Assembly: GCF_002886255.1 (NCBI RefSeq)
Contig: NZ_KZ614149.1
Coordinates: 3,779,272 to 3,843,271 of the forward strand
From: Alteribacillus bidgolensis
Lineage (GTDB): Bacteria > Bacillota > Bacilli > Bacillales > Marinococcaceae
Length of the DNA: 64,000 nucleotides
Direction of reading: 5' to 3'
The notes beneath the pieces are model-generated. The model had not been told where the DNA came from and searched no databases. It saw only the letters and a program-made list of their open reading frames with translations. The translations under genes were made by a program, and so were the position numbers. Below are positions 18,525 through 26,571 of the stretch, in pieces (the first letter of the stretch is position 1; each line of letters opens with the position of its first letter).

Positions 18525-19082
18525 TTATTCGCCTTCCTCTTCAATTGGAATTAAGTCAAAAATTTCACCTGACTCAATTTTTTCTGTTAATTTGTCGAGC
18601 CATTTGTAATAAGTTTTTGATTTTTCAAGCGTCTGAAAAGTTTCTTTTGCTTCTTCTTTTATTTCATCTGAAATACTTGTGTCTTCTATTAGTTGAGAAA
18701 GTTGAGATTGTGCTTCTTTAATAGAAGTGAGATTCAATTTGACTTCCCGTTCCCATTTTTGTGTGAAAAAATTAGTGAAAAACTGGAAAAAGTCTTTTTC
18801 TGCTACATACGTCTGTTTTCTTTTTCCTCTTCTAAAGGTTTTCTTGACAACATTAAATTCTTGCAGTTTTTTTACGCCTGTACTCATACTTGGCTTACTC
18901 ATACCAAGCTTTTCCCGCATTTCATCTAATGTCATATCTCCTTCAAGGTATATGGTCCCGTAAAGCGTTCCGACGCTTCTAGTTACACCGTAAAGGTCCA
19001 TCGTTTCGGCGATAGAATCCACAACGAGATCTTTAGCATTATTAATGGAGTCAAGAGCATCTTTATTATGGGAATCTTCCAC
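18525..19082 (-). CDS. gbsR: Choline-responsive repressor GbsR
   Basis: 185-residue MarR/ArsR-like winged-helix protein of the GbsR family. The helix-turn-helix occupies about residues 50-95 (MTLDEMREKLGMSKPSMSTGVKKL). In B. subtilis GbsR represses choline uptake and the gbsAB operon and is relieved by choline. It stands divergent from gbsA and upstream of the symporter gene on the same strand, about 150 bases apart, an arrangement that lets one regulator govern uptake and oxidation. The start ATG follows AAAGGAGG. Length and sequence are typical, with no anomaly. Confidence 0.92.
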   Translation of the reverse strand: MEDSHNKDALDSINNAKDLVVDSIAETMDLYGVTRSVGTLYGTIYLEGDMTLDEMREKLGMSKPSMSTGVKKLQEFNVVKKTFRRGKRKQTYVAEKDFFQFFTNFFTQKWEREVKLNLTSIKEAQSQLSQLIEDTSISDEIKEEAKETFQTLEKSKTYYKWLDKLTEKIESGEIFDLIPIEEEGE

Positions 19083-19254
19083 TTAAATCCTCCTTTCATT
19101 TAAAAAATTAAATTCGTTTATTTTTTTCTTTACAGTTTTCTATCATAACGTAATAAAAAAAGTTGTCAAAGAAAAAATTTCTTTTATAAATATTCTTTCC
19201 CTAATATGACGGGAGGGAGAACAATTTTTAAAAGATTTATTTTTTAATTTTTCT

Positions 19255-19283
19255 TTGACAATAAAAAATAGAGCTGTTAGATT
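19255..19283 (+). promoter_or_regulatory. Promoter of gbsAB
   Basis: Consensus TTGACA (19255-19260), 17-base spacer, TAGATT (19278-19283). TTAAATTCGTTTA (19108-19120, on the gbsR side) and GTTCGAAACGTTAAATT just after the -10 share a TTAA/CGTTT core and may be GbsR sites; that part is a guess. The 271-base gbsR-gbsA gap holds nothing else. Confidence 0.65.
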
Positions 19284-19353
19284 AAAGTTGTTCGAAACGT
19301 TAAATTTTTTTTAAACAAATTAAACATTTTTAATTTATAGAGGAGGGGTTTAT

Positions 19354-20826
19354 TTGACACTGAAAAGAATGTACATTGACGGCGCCTGGACAGAGGCAAA
19401 GTCAAAAGAAGTAAGAACGATTATTAACCCTTATAATCAAGAAAATGTGGCAGAGGCTGCGGAAGGAAACCGTGAAGATGCAAAAGCAGCTATTCAGGCT
19501 GCTCGTACTGCTTTTGATGAAGGCAGCTGGGCAGAAACACCAGCAAATGAGAGAGGAGAGCTCGTTCAAAAGGTTGCCGATTTCATCCGTCGAGACAAAG
19601 AAGAGCTAGCTGAATTAGAATCGTTGGATACTGGCAAGACATTAGAAGAAAGCAGAGCTGATATGGATGACATCGCAAATGTCTTTCAATATTTTGCTGG
19701 TCTTGCAGATAAAGACGGCGGCGAAATGATCGCTTCTCCCATTCCAGATTCAGAAAGTAAAGTAGTACGTGAACCTGTAGGTGTCTGCGGACAAATTACT
19801 CCTTGGAATTACCCATTGCTTCAAGCAGCGTGGAAAATTGCACCGGCTTTGGCAGCTGGAAATACAATTGTTGTAAAACCAAGTGAAATTACGCCGCTTA
19901 CGACAGTTAAAGTGTTTGAACTTATCGAAGAAGCAGGATTTCCAAAAGGTGTAGCCAACCTGGTACTCGGTAAAGGGGCAGACGCTGGGGCAGAATTATC
20001 CGAAAGCGTAGATGTAGACCTGGTGTCCTTTACTGGAGGAATTGAAACAGGAAAGAAAATTATGCAGGCAGCAAGCATTAATATGAAAAAAATCGCGCTT
20101 GAGCTTGGCGGAAAGAATCCTAATATCGTGTTTGCAGATGCTGATTTTGAAACAGCAGTAGATCAAGCGATGAATGCCGTATTCTTCCATGCTGGTCAAG
20201 TATGCTCTGCCGGAGCACGCTTAATTATAGAAGAAAGTATCCATGATGAATTTGTGGAAGAACTCGTAAAACGAACAAAAAATATTAAACTTGGAAATGG
20301 CTTTGATGAAAGCACGCATTCTGGTCCGCTTATTTCTGCAGAGCATCGTGATAAAGTAGAGAAGTATGTAGAAATTGGCCAGCAAGAAGGTGCCAAACTG
20401 GAAATCGGCGGTAAACGTCCAGAAGATCCTGAACTGCAAAATGGGTTCTTCTTCCTTCCAACCATCTTTACGAACTGCAGGTCAGACATGAGGATCGTTC
20501 AGGAAGAAGTATTTGGTCCAGTATTAACAATTGAAACTTTTAGTAGTAAAGAAGAAGCTGTTGCTATAGCGAACGATTCTATTTATGGCCTGGCCGGCGC
20601 TGTTTTCACAACAGATATTGCTAAAGCAGAAGAGACTGCTTCAAAACTTCGCATGGGAACAGTATGGATTAATGATTTCCACCCATACTTCGCTCAAGCT
20701 CCATGGGGTGGATACAAGCAGTCAGGAATAGGCAGAGAACTTGGTCATATTGGTTTAGAAGAATATACAGAAGTTAAACACGTATTCCGTAATAAAAAAC
20801 CAGAACCTATTCACTGGTTTAAATAA
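19354..20826 (+). CDS. gbsA: Betaine-aldehyde dehydrogenase GbsA
   Basis: 490-residue NAD(P)+-dependent aldehyde dehydrogenase that oxidises betaine aldehyde to glycine betaine, the second step from choline. The general-base glutamate E250 in LELGGKNP and the catalytic cysteine C284 in AGQVCSAG are present, with the PWNYPLLQAAWK substrate-channel motif at about residue 150. The start is a TTG with a strong AGGAGGGG upstream; no better ATG is nearby. gbsB follows after 69 bases in the same unit, and GbsR is divergent. Length is normal. Confidence 0.95.
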   Translation: MTLKRMYIDGAWTEAKSKEVRTIINPYNQENVAEAAEGNREDAKAAIQAARTAFDEGSWAETPANERGELVQKVADFIRRDKEELAELESLDTGKTLEESRADMDDIANVFQYFAGLADKDGGEMIASPIPDSESKVVREPVGVCGQITPWNYPLLQAAWKIAPALAAGNTIVVKPSEITPLTTVKVFELIEEAGFPKGVANLVLGKGADAGAELSESVDVDLVSFTGGIETGKKIMQAASINMKKIALELGGKNPNIVFADADFETAVDQAMNAVFFHAGQVCSAGARLIIEESIHDEFVEELVKRTKNIKLGNGFDESTHSGPLISAEHRDKVEKYVEIGQQEGAKLEIGGKRPEDPELQNGFFFLPTIFTNCRSDMRIVQEEVFGPVLTIETFSSKEEAVAIANDSIYGLAGAVFTTDIAKAEETASKLRMGTVWINDFHPYFAQAPWGGYKQSGIGRELGHIGLEEYTEVKHVFRNKKPEPIHWFK

Positions 20827-20895
20827 ATCATTACTTGCAAAATAGTCACAATCACACAAATCACAAAATAACTTTAAAAATAGGAGGATGGCATT

Positions 20896-22104
20896 ATGAG
20901 CCTTAATATGAAAGTAGAACACATGTTAAACTATCACACATTTGAAATTCCAACTGCTATCAAGCATGGAATCGGTGCAATTAAACACATTGGAGAAGAA
21001 GTGAAAACCCTTGGAGCTAACAAAGTTCTTCTCGTTACGGATCCTGGAATTTACAATGCAGGAGTTACTAATCCAGTTGTTGAAAACCTTGAAAAAGCAG
21101 GTGTTGAAGTAGTTGTCTTTAATAAAGTAGAGCCAAACCCTCCTGTACGTTTGATCGGAGAAGGCTCTAAAGTTTATAAAGATGAAGGATGTAACGGACT
21201 TGTAGCTGTTGGCGGCGGAAGTTCTATGGACACAGCAAAAGCAATTGGTGTGGAAGCAACACACGAAGGCACTGTCCTTGATTATGAAGCAGCAGAAGGG
21301 AAGAAGCCGCTTGAAAATCGTATTCCACCGCTTACTACAATCCCTACTACTGCAGGAACGGGCTCTGAAGTAACGCAGTGGGCGGTTATCACTGATGAAG
21401 AGCGTGAGTTTAAATTTAATACAGGCGGTCCTCTTATTGCAGCGCACCTTACTATTATTGATCCCGAACTTCATGTATCCATGCCTCCGCATGTAACAGC
21501 TATGACCGGTATCGACGCTATTGCACACGCAGTAGAGTGCTATACCATGAAGTTTGCACAGCCTGTTACAGACGCTGTAGCCCTAATGGCTATGGAATAT
21601 GCTGCTAAATATATCCGCCGTGCATATGCTGATGGAACAGACCTTGAAGCACGCTACGGAATGGCTCAAGCAGCTATGCTTGCCGGACTTTCTTATGGAA
21701 GTGAATCTGCTGGTGCAGCCCACGCAATGAGTCAAACGCTTGGCGGAATCATCCCAGTTGCACACGGCCAATGTGTTGCTACTATGATGGGTCCTGTGAT
21801 GGAGTATAACTGGAAAGGTGCACCAGAACGCTTCGCACGTGTGGCTAAAGCGTTTGGTATTGATACCTTCCACATGACAACAGAAGAAGCAGCAAAAGCA
21901 GCCGTAAACTGGATGTACGATCTTGTAGAAGATCTAGATATCCCTAACCTCGAAGAACAAGGAGTAAGCAGTGATATGGTAGAGCGTCTTGCAAAAGAAG
22001 CTCAAAACGATCCGCAGACTGAAGGAAACCCTCGTGACCTTAAGGTTGCAGATTACGAATGGATTTACAAGCGCTGCTTTAACCTCGTACCAAAAACAGT
22101 TTAA
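20896..22104 (+). CDS. gbsB: Choline dehydrogenase, iron-type alcohol dehydrogenase GbsB
   Basis: 402-residue type III (iron-containing) alcohol dehydrogenase that oxidises choline to betaine aldehyde, the first step of betaine synthesis in bacilli. Family motifs visible: GGGSSMDTAK (NAD binding), PTTAGTGSE, and the metal-binding His-rich stretch HAMSQTLGG...HG. It starts at an ATG with TAGGAGGATGG upstream. Second gene of gbsAB, closed by a strong terminator. No truncation. Confidence 0.94.
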   Translation: MSLNMKVEHMLNYHTFEIPTAIKHGIGAIKHIGEEVKTLGANKVLLVTDPGIYNAGVTNPVVENLEKAGVEVVVFNKVEPNPPVRLIGEGSKVYKDEGCNGLVAVGGGSSMDTAKAIGVEATHEGTVLDYEAAEGKKPLENRIPPLTTIPTTAGTGSEVTQWAVITDEEREFKFNTGGPLIAAHLTIIDPELHVSMPPHVTAMTGIDAIAHAVECYTMKFAQPVTDAVALMAMEYAAKYIRRAYADGTDLEARYGMAQAAMLAGLSYGSESAGAAHAMSQTLGGIIPVAHGQCVATMMGPVMEYNWKGAPERFARVAKAFGIDTFHMTTEEAAKAAVNWMYDLVEDLDIPNLEEQGVSSDMVERLAKEAQNDPQTEGNPRDLKVADYEWIYKRCFNLVPKTV

Positions 22105-22112
22105 TAAATTCC

Positions 22113-22154
22113 AAAGAGACCCTCTTCCAATAATGTTGGGAGAGGGTCTCTTTA
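22113..22154 (+). terminator. Intrinsic terminator of gbsAB
   Basis: Long inverted repeat: AAAGAGACCCTCT pairs with AGAGGGTCTCTTT, with CCAA/TTGG extending toward the loop. Confidence 0.9.
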
Positions 22155-22298
22155 GTGTAAGAAAGTAAACTATTAGTAAAATAACGACATTTTAACATAC
22201 AGGATGTACTAGTGACGTTGATGCCTTTGCTGCATGAAAGTGGTATTTTTAGGCGGTTTCCTTTTCATAGTGACATGCTGTGTTTTTCTATACATACA

Positions 22299-22559
22299 TT
22301 ATGGCGATGGAGATCTTTCGCCGCCGCGAAGAAGGAAATCAACAAAACTTCCTGCAATCATACCAAAAAAGATATCTGTGATATCTAATACATCTCCTGC
22401 TATGCCGTACAATAATCCAATGCCGCCAAAGATTATTGTATAACGTACTCTCATTAATGTATTAAAATAAGGAAAAGATGCTTGCAAGCTTTCTAAAAAG
22501 AATGGAGAGAAATAAACGGCTACGATAATGACCACAACAATAATAAACAATACTTCCAT
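22299..22559 (-). CDS. Small membrane protein of unknown function
   Basis: 86 residues with two or three hydrophobic segments (residues about 3-20, 42-58 and 62-78) and a charged tail. A GGGGGG stretch lies 8 bases before the ATG. It is on the same strand as the NhaC-type gene upstream, 129 bases away, beyond a hairpin. I do not recognise the family. The conserved-looking alternation of hydrophobic helices and good ribosome binding site support a real gene rather than a chance frame. Confidence 0.6.
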   Translation of the reverse strand: MEVLFIIVVVIIVAVYFSPFFLESLQASFPYFNTLMRVRYTIIFGGIGLLYGIAGDVLDITDIFFGMIAGSFVDFLLRGGERSPSP

Positions 22560-22635
22560 TGCTTATGCCCCCCATAAAATATAAATAACGTGCAGTAGCG
22601 TTACTCTTTCTATTACCTTTCTTGCTCATATTTAA

Positions 22636-22668
22636 ACGGCCCAAAGCATTAGTCGGCTTTGGGCTATT
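22636..22668 (-). terminator. Hairpin downstream of the NhaC-type gene
   Basis: AGCCCAAAGC pairs with GCTTTGGGC, followed on the minus strand by only a short CGTTT, so termination may be partial and the small membrane protein gene may be co-transcribed. Confidence 0.55.
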
Positions 22669-22688
22669 ATATGACAAATCCATGTTTA

Positions 22689-24248
22689 TTATCCTTTGTT
22701 TTCGTCTGCTATAGGTTTCCTTGTTATTTTAAAGAGAAAAGCAATACCAATTGTTATGAGAAGTGCAGCAGTAAGTCCTGTAAGTGTACTTCCCGTTGCA
22801 CCAAGAATGAGATAGCCAGCAAATGCACCTACAGCAGAGAAAAAAGCATAAGGCAGCTGAGTGATTACGTGATCAATATGATGACTTCCTGCCCCTGTTG
22901 ATGACAAAATAGTGGTGTCAGAAATAGGCGAACAATGATCGCCTAAAATAGAACCCGCCAGAACGGCTGCAAGCATAGGCAGGATTAAAGAGATATCCAA
23001 AGCCGCTGCTATTTCACCAGCAATGGGAAGTAAGATAGAAAATGTCCCCCACGACGTTCCAGTAGAAAATGCCATAAATCCTGCTAGTAAAAACAGAAGT
23101 GCTGGAAGCAAGAATAAAGGAATGGTTCCATCGATAAAGTCGGCTAAATATTGGCCGGTTCCTAACTGATCAATAATGCTAACAATAATCCACGCAAGAA
23201 TTAAAATATAAATAGCAGGAAGCATTGATTGCATCCCCGCAAAAACGGTTTTGATAAAACCAGTAACAGCAGGCCTCTTTGTCAAAGTAAGCAGCACAGT
23301 CACCCCAAGTCCAATTAAACCGCCGTAAACAAGGGAACTTGCTACGTCCGTTTCAGCAAAAACCGATAAGGCTGTTACTTCATCAGCAGCTTGTGCACCC
23401 GTTACAATCATAAATACAACCGTACTGGCAATGAGAACGAGTATAGGAATTATTAAATCACGAACTTTTCCTTTATGCTCGTCTAGATGCTGAGATTGTT
23501 CACCAGGTACACCAGTACGATCAGGGTCAAGCACTTGATGATGCATGATGGCACGTTTTTCATGGGTACGCATCGGACCAAAGTCAAGTTTCCAGACGAT
23601 GGCTAGAAAAACGAATAAAAGAGCAGTCATAGCATAAAAATTCATAGGCACCATGTAGAGAAATGCCTGAAGGCCTCCGTATTGTGTTTGGTTATGACTG
23701 CTGAGAATGTCCGCAATGATGGTAATAATGTAGGCTCCCCAGCTCGATAGGGGCGCGATTACACAAATCGGTGCAGCGACAGAGTCAACAATATATGCAA
23801 GCTTTGCTCTAGAGATGTGGTGCCTGTCTGTTAGCGGCCGGCTTACTTGACCGACTGTTAAACTGTTAAAGTAATCATCAATAAAAACAAGGATACCAAA
23901 TAGCAAGGTCACAAGCTGTGCTCCTATCCTCGTTTTTACTCGTTTTAACGCCCACTCCCCAAATGCACGGCTTCCGCCCGAAAAACTTATGAGAGCTGCC
24001 ATGATGCCGAGAATAAGTAAAAAGAAAATAATATATAATTCCCAGTCATTGATAGAACCATCTGCTACAAAAATGCCGGCAAATATTTCCCAAATGAGGA
24101 CAGCTCCTTCGGTGATTGACCAATCGCTAAGAACTAAAGCACCGATAATAATCCCAACACCCAGGGAAGGAAGAACTTTTCTTGTCGCAACAATCATTAA
24201 TAAAGCAAGAATAGGGGGGAGCAGCGACAGAATAGACGGCTCGTTCAT
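22689..24248 (-). CDS. NhaC-family carrier, predicted lysine transporter (LysW type)
   Basis: 519-residue polytopic membrane protein of the NhaC/Na+:H+ antiporter superfamily, with about 12 helices. Motifs include FIDDYFNSLTVGQVSRPLTD near residue 125, SVAAPICVIAPLSSWGAYI near 160 and GSILGDHCSPISDTTILSS near 430. Alone this would be called a Na+/H+ antiporter, but a lysine riboswitch stands in front of it. Comparative work on LYS elements (Rodionov and colleagues, as I recall) linked lysine-regulated NhaC-type genes (lysW) to lysine import, so lysine uptake is the better inference. The ATG follows AAAGGAG. Sodium/proton exchange remains an alternative. Confidence 0.85.
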   Translation of the reverse strand: MNEPSILSLLPPILALLMIVATRKVLPSLGVGIIIGALVLSDWSITEGAVLIWEIFAGIFVADGSINDWELYIIFFLLILGIMAALISFSGGSRAFGEWALKRVKTRIGAQLVTLLFGILVFIDDYFNSLTVGQVSRPLTDRHHISRAKLAYIVDSVAAPICVIAPLSSWGAYIITIIADILSSHNQTQYGGLQAFLYMVPMNFYAMTALLFVFLAIVWKLDFGPMRTHEKRAIMHHQVLDPDRTGVPGEQSQHLDEHKGKVRDLIIPILVLIASTVVFMIVTGAQAADEVTALSVFAETDVASSLVYGGLIGLGVTVLLTLTKRPAVTGFIKTVFAGMQSMLPAIYILILAWIIVSIIDQLGTGQYLADFIDGTIPLFLLPALLFLLAGFMAFSTGTSWGTFSILLPIAGEIAAALDISLILPMLAAVLAGSILGDHCSPISDTTILSSTGAGSHHIDHVITQLPYAFFSAVGAFAGYLILGATGSTLTGLTAALLITIGIAFLFKITRKPIADENKG

Positions 24249-24276
24249 TACAACTATTCTCCTTTCTATTTCATTG

Positions 24277-24370
24277 TACTTTAAGAATGTTTTACTTTGT
24301 TAAAGGATCAAAATATAAGCAAAACTACGACTTCCGCCATAGGACTCGGCGGTAAGTCGAGTTTTTCTAA
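24277..24370 (+). repeat. Dispersed two-hairpin repeat, copy B
   Basis: Begins GTACTTTAAGAATG, keeps the AAGGATCAAAATATAAGC middle and the ACTTCCGCC block, and ends in CTCGGCGGTAAGTCGAG plus T-tract. It lies between the lysine riboswitch terminator and the NhaC-type start, in the opposite orientation to that gene, so it lengthens the leader without giving a forward terminator. Confidence 0.75.
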
Positions 24371-24387
24371 TTATTCTAAAGCTTATG

Positions 24388-24602
24388 CAAAAAAACCTGC
24401 TCGGATTCCATTACCAAGCAGGTAGAACGGTCATCCCGTTTTATAGTAGTCCTCCACGAAAAGCATCGTGGCAGTCCCGCACTTATTCAATGCAGGCTCA
24501 GCCGGCTTCGGCAAATGAACCTTTTTGTCTCCAGTCGATACAACCCTTCTCCCAGAGCATACTTTTTTCATTTCGCGCCTCTACCTCACCAGCGGGATGA
24601 GG
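24388..24602 (-). promoter_or_regulatory. Lysine riboswitch (L box) with terminator hairpin
   Basis: Read on the minus strand, the order of conserved blocks matches the LYS element: GAGGTAGAGGCGCGAA, AGTATGCTCTGGGAGAAGG, an AAAGG segment, TTTGCCGAAGC, GGCTGAGCCTGCATTG AATAAG, GACTGCC and TGGAGGACTACT. It ends in an intrinsic terminator (CCTGCTTGG/CCGAGCAGG, 24396-24422, followed by T7). High lysine should therefore stop transcription before the NhaC-type gene. The remaining 280 bases up to the next gene (24603-24882) show no gene or clear signal beyond AT-rich promoter-like sequence. Confidence 0.93.
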
Positions 24603-24882
24603 TTTTCTATTCTATTTCTTCGTATGCTGTTTCTAAAAGATCAAAATTTGTAACGTCAGAATTCATCCGCTCAAGTGTTCATGTAAAAAGAAACGTATAT
24701 AATAACTGCGTTCATATAAATCTTCTCCTGTTGACAAATAAAACCAATTTACAGGAGTGTAATACTTTTGGGTTGTAGTTCACAAAGCAGAAGTCATTTC
24801 GTCATGTATGTTTGTTTAGTAAAATATTTCCACGCGGTTGGCTTTTTTGAGGACCACGAGAAATTATATCAACAGCCTTCGC

Positions 24883-25791
24883 TTATGGCAACTGATTTTT
24901 TTCACTGCTTTTGATAGTAAGGTTAGATGATTTTAAAATAAAATTTTCAATCGCATAGGCGACCCCGTCAATGTCATGGTGAGTTGTTGCATGGGTAGCT
25001 ACTCGTTTTACATCTTCCTCGGCATTGCCCATGGCAATACTGGTCGCTGCAGCATTGAAAAGTGGAAGGTCATTATAATTATCACCGATCGCAAAAGTAG
25101 AGGATATATCTAGCCCTGCATGATTTGCAATGTGAAGAAGTCCTTTTCCTTTCTGTGTATTCGGATGCATAATCTCAAGGTTATCACGTCCTGAGGAAGT
25201 AATAAGCACATTATGCTTATCTCCCCAGGATTTCCGGCATATATCCAGCTTCTGTTCAAGCATTGATACTATAAGAAACTTATAAACGGTAAGGTCATAA
25301 TCAACAATCATACTTGAAGAGTGCAGCTCTTTCATATTGGCTTGCCTGTGATGACCATCTGCTCTTCGGCGAATGGCTTCTTTTATTTCTTCTCCGCCTT
25401 CTTTGTCCTGTGTATATATGTTCAAGTCATTCATAAAAAACTCTCGGGATTTTGTCGGGGAAAATAAACCCTTGTCAGTGTAAATGTGAAAGTAATATTC
25501 ATTGTCATTAAGCCACTCTACCAAGTTAATTGCTTCTTGCTGACCCATATAGGATTCTTGAATCGGTTCTCCTTCCCAATACACTCTGGCTCCATTTAAA
25601 GAAACAATTCCATCCGGCGTAACGTTTACAGATCCAAGTAAGCGTTCTACGTCTGGCAGTCCTCGTCCCGTTGCAATAATAAGTTTATGTCCTTCTGCTT
25701 GAAGCAATTTTAGTGCTTGTGCATTTTTCTCTGAAACAAATCCTTCGGAATGTAAAAGGGTTCCGTCCATATCAATTGCTACTGCGTTCAT
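24883..25791 (-). CDS. Cof-type HAD hydrolase (sugar-phosphate phosphatase-like)
   Basis: 302 residues. Motif I DMDGTLL begins at residue 7, motif II IIATGR follows near 40, the large C2 cap lies between motifs II and III, and motif IV GDNYNDLPLF closes the active site. This is the Cof/YidA subfamily, which removes phosphate from sugar phosphates, FMN or similar; the substrate is not predictable. Start ATG 25791 has TGAGGTGAC upstream; the frame opens 12 codons earlier, but that sequence has no ribosome binding site. Single-gene unit. Confidence 0.88.
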   Translation of the reverse strand: MNAVAIDMDGTLLHSEGFVSEKNAQALKLLQAEGHKLIIATGRGLPDVERLLGSVNVTPDGIVSLNGARVYWEGEPIQESYMGQQEAINLVEWLNDNEYYFHIYTDKGLFSPTKSREFFMNDLNIYTQDKEGGEEIKEAIRRRADGHHRQANMKELHSSSMIVDYDLTVYKFLIVSMLEQKLDICRKSWGDKHNVLITSSGRDNLEIMHPNTQKGKGLLHIANHAGLDISSTFAIGDNYNDLPLFNAAATSIAMGNAEEDVKRVATHATTHHDIDGVAYAIENFILKSSNLTIKSSEKNQLP

Positions 25792-26029
25792 AGTTGTCAC
25801 CTCAGTATAAACTATATTAAAAAACATCTTTTTAGCTGCATAAAATAAGCAGTGGCTGGATTCTTAATGAGAATAGCTAGTATGCACACGCATTTCAATT
25901 CTCATTTACAATAGGGTAACACGAAATGCACAAGAAAAGGTAGTTTCATACGTTTTAGAGTATTAAGATATTTTTATATTGCACCTTCTAATTCATTCAT
26001 ACATGGTGAAAATGGGGGTGCATTTCAAT

Positions 26030-26218
26030 ATGTTTAATAATAACCATAATAAAAATAACTCATCTTTGCCCCCATACACGGTAGCTGATTTATTAAATGG
26101 ACATAATTTAGATATTATCGGAGCAGTCTTACTTGTTACAGGGAAACTTAAAGTGAACACGGTTAAAAATATACCGAGGAGAACCTACGGTGGAAGTTCA
26201 CCTTATAGGAGATTATAA
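26030..26218 (+). CDS. Asn-rich small protein of unknown function
   Basis: 62 residues starting MFNNNHNKNNSS, followed by a moderately hydrophobic stretch (LDIIGAVLLVTGKL, about residues 27-40) and a basic C-terminus. GGGGGTG lies before the ATG at 26030. The neighbouring small frame at 26316 also starts MF-x-NNN with NSS, which suggests a related pair. No family recognised; small spore-associated or membrane-surface proteins in bacilli can look like this, but there is no direct evidence. Confidence 0.45.
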   Translation: MFNNNHNKNNSSLPPYTVADLLNGHNLDIIGAVLLVTGKLKVNTVKNIPRRTYGGSSPYRRL

Positions 26219-26315
26219 GAACGGGTCTAGTAACAAAGCGAAGAAAATGGCGAAATGACGGTTGTGATGTGATGGCAGCGGTTAAGTAGATAAAAGAGAG
26301 GATGATTTTTATAGA

Positions 26316-26462
26316 ATGTTTGAGAATAACAACTCTTCATTTGATGGAGTGACTTTCAATAATGCAATAATATGGGCGGTATTTATAGCTTTGCTTTTAT
26401 TTGGAGCTGTAGAGACCAGAGAAGGGACCGTTATTCCTGAAGTTATGGGTGGAATTAATTAA
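26316..26462 (+). CDS. 48-residue single-pass small membrane protein
   Basis: Starts MFENNNSSFDG, contains one hydrophobic segment (AIIWAVFIALLLFGAV, about residues 17-32) and ends EVMGGIN. GAGAGG precedes at a slightly long distance (14 bases). It abuts a strong terminator, which supports expression. The Asn/Ser-rich start resembles the small protein just upstream. Function unknown. Confidence 0.5.
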   Translation: MFENNNSSFDGVTFNNAIIWAVFIALLLFGAVETREGTVIPEVMGGIN

Positions 26463-26505
26463 AAAACACGACTAAAACGCTATATTCGTTTAGTCGTGTT
26501 TTTTT
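26463..26505. terminator. Bidirectional intrinsic terminator
   Basis: AAAACACGACTAAA pairs with TTTAGTCGTGTTTT with T-tracts on both strands; it serves the small + strand gene and possibly prfC on the other strand. Confidence 0.88.
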
Positions 26506-26571
26506 ACCGGAAGATTTTATTGTTTCATTAAGATTTTCAGTGATAAGGACTTCCGAGTATAAAGAAATTTA

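Noticed and set aside
22462..22683. Minus-strand 73-codon frame overlapping the small membrane protein start
   Set aside because: It crosses the hairpin after the NhaC-type gene, lacks a ribosome binding site and overlaps a better gene.
24385..24778. Plus-strand open frames opposite the lysine riboswitch
   Set aside because: They run through the riboswitch and its terminator on the other strand; no family features.
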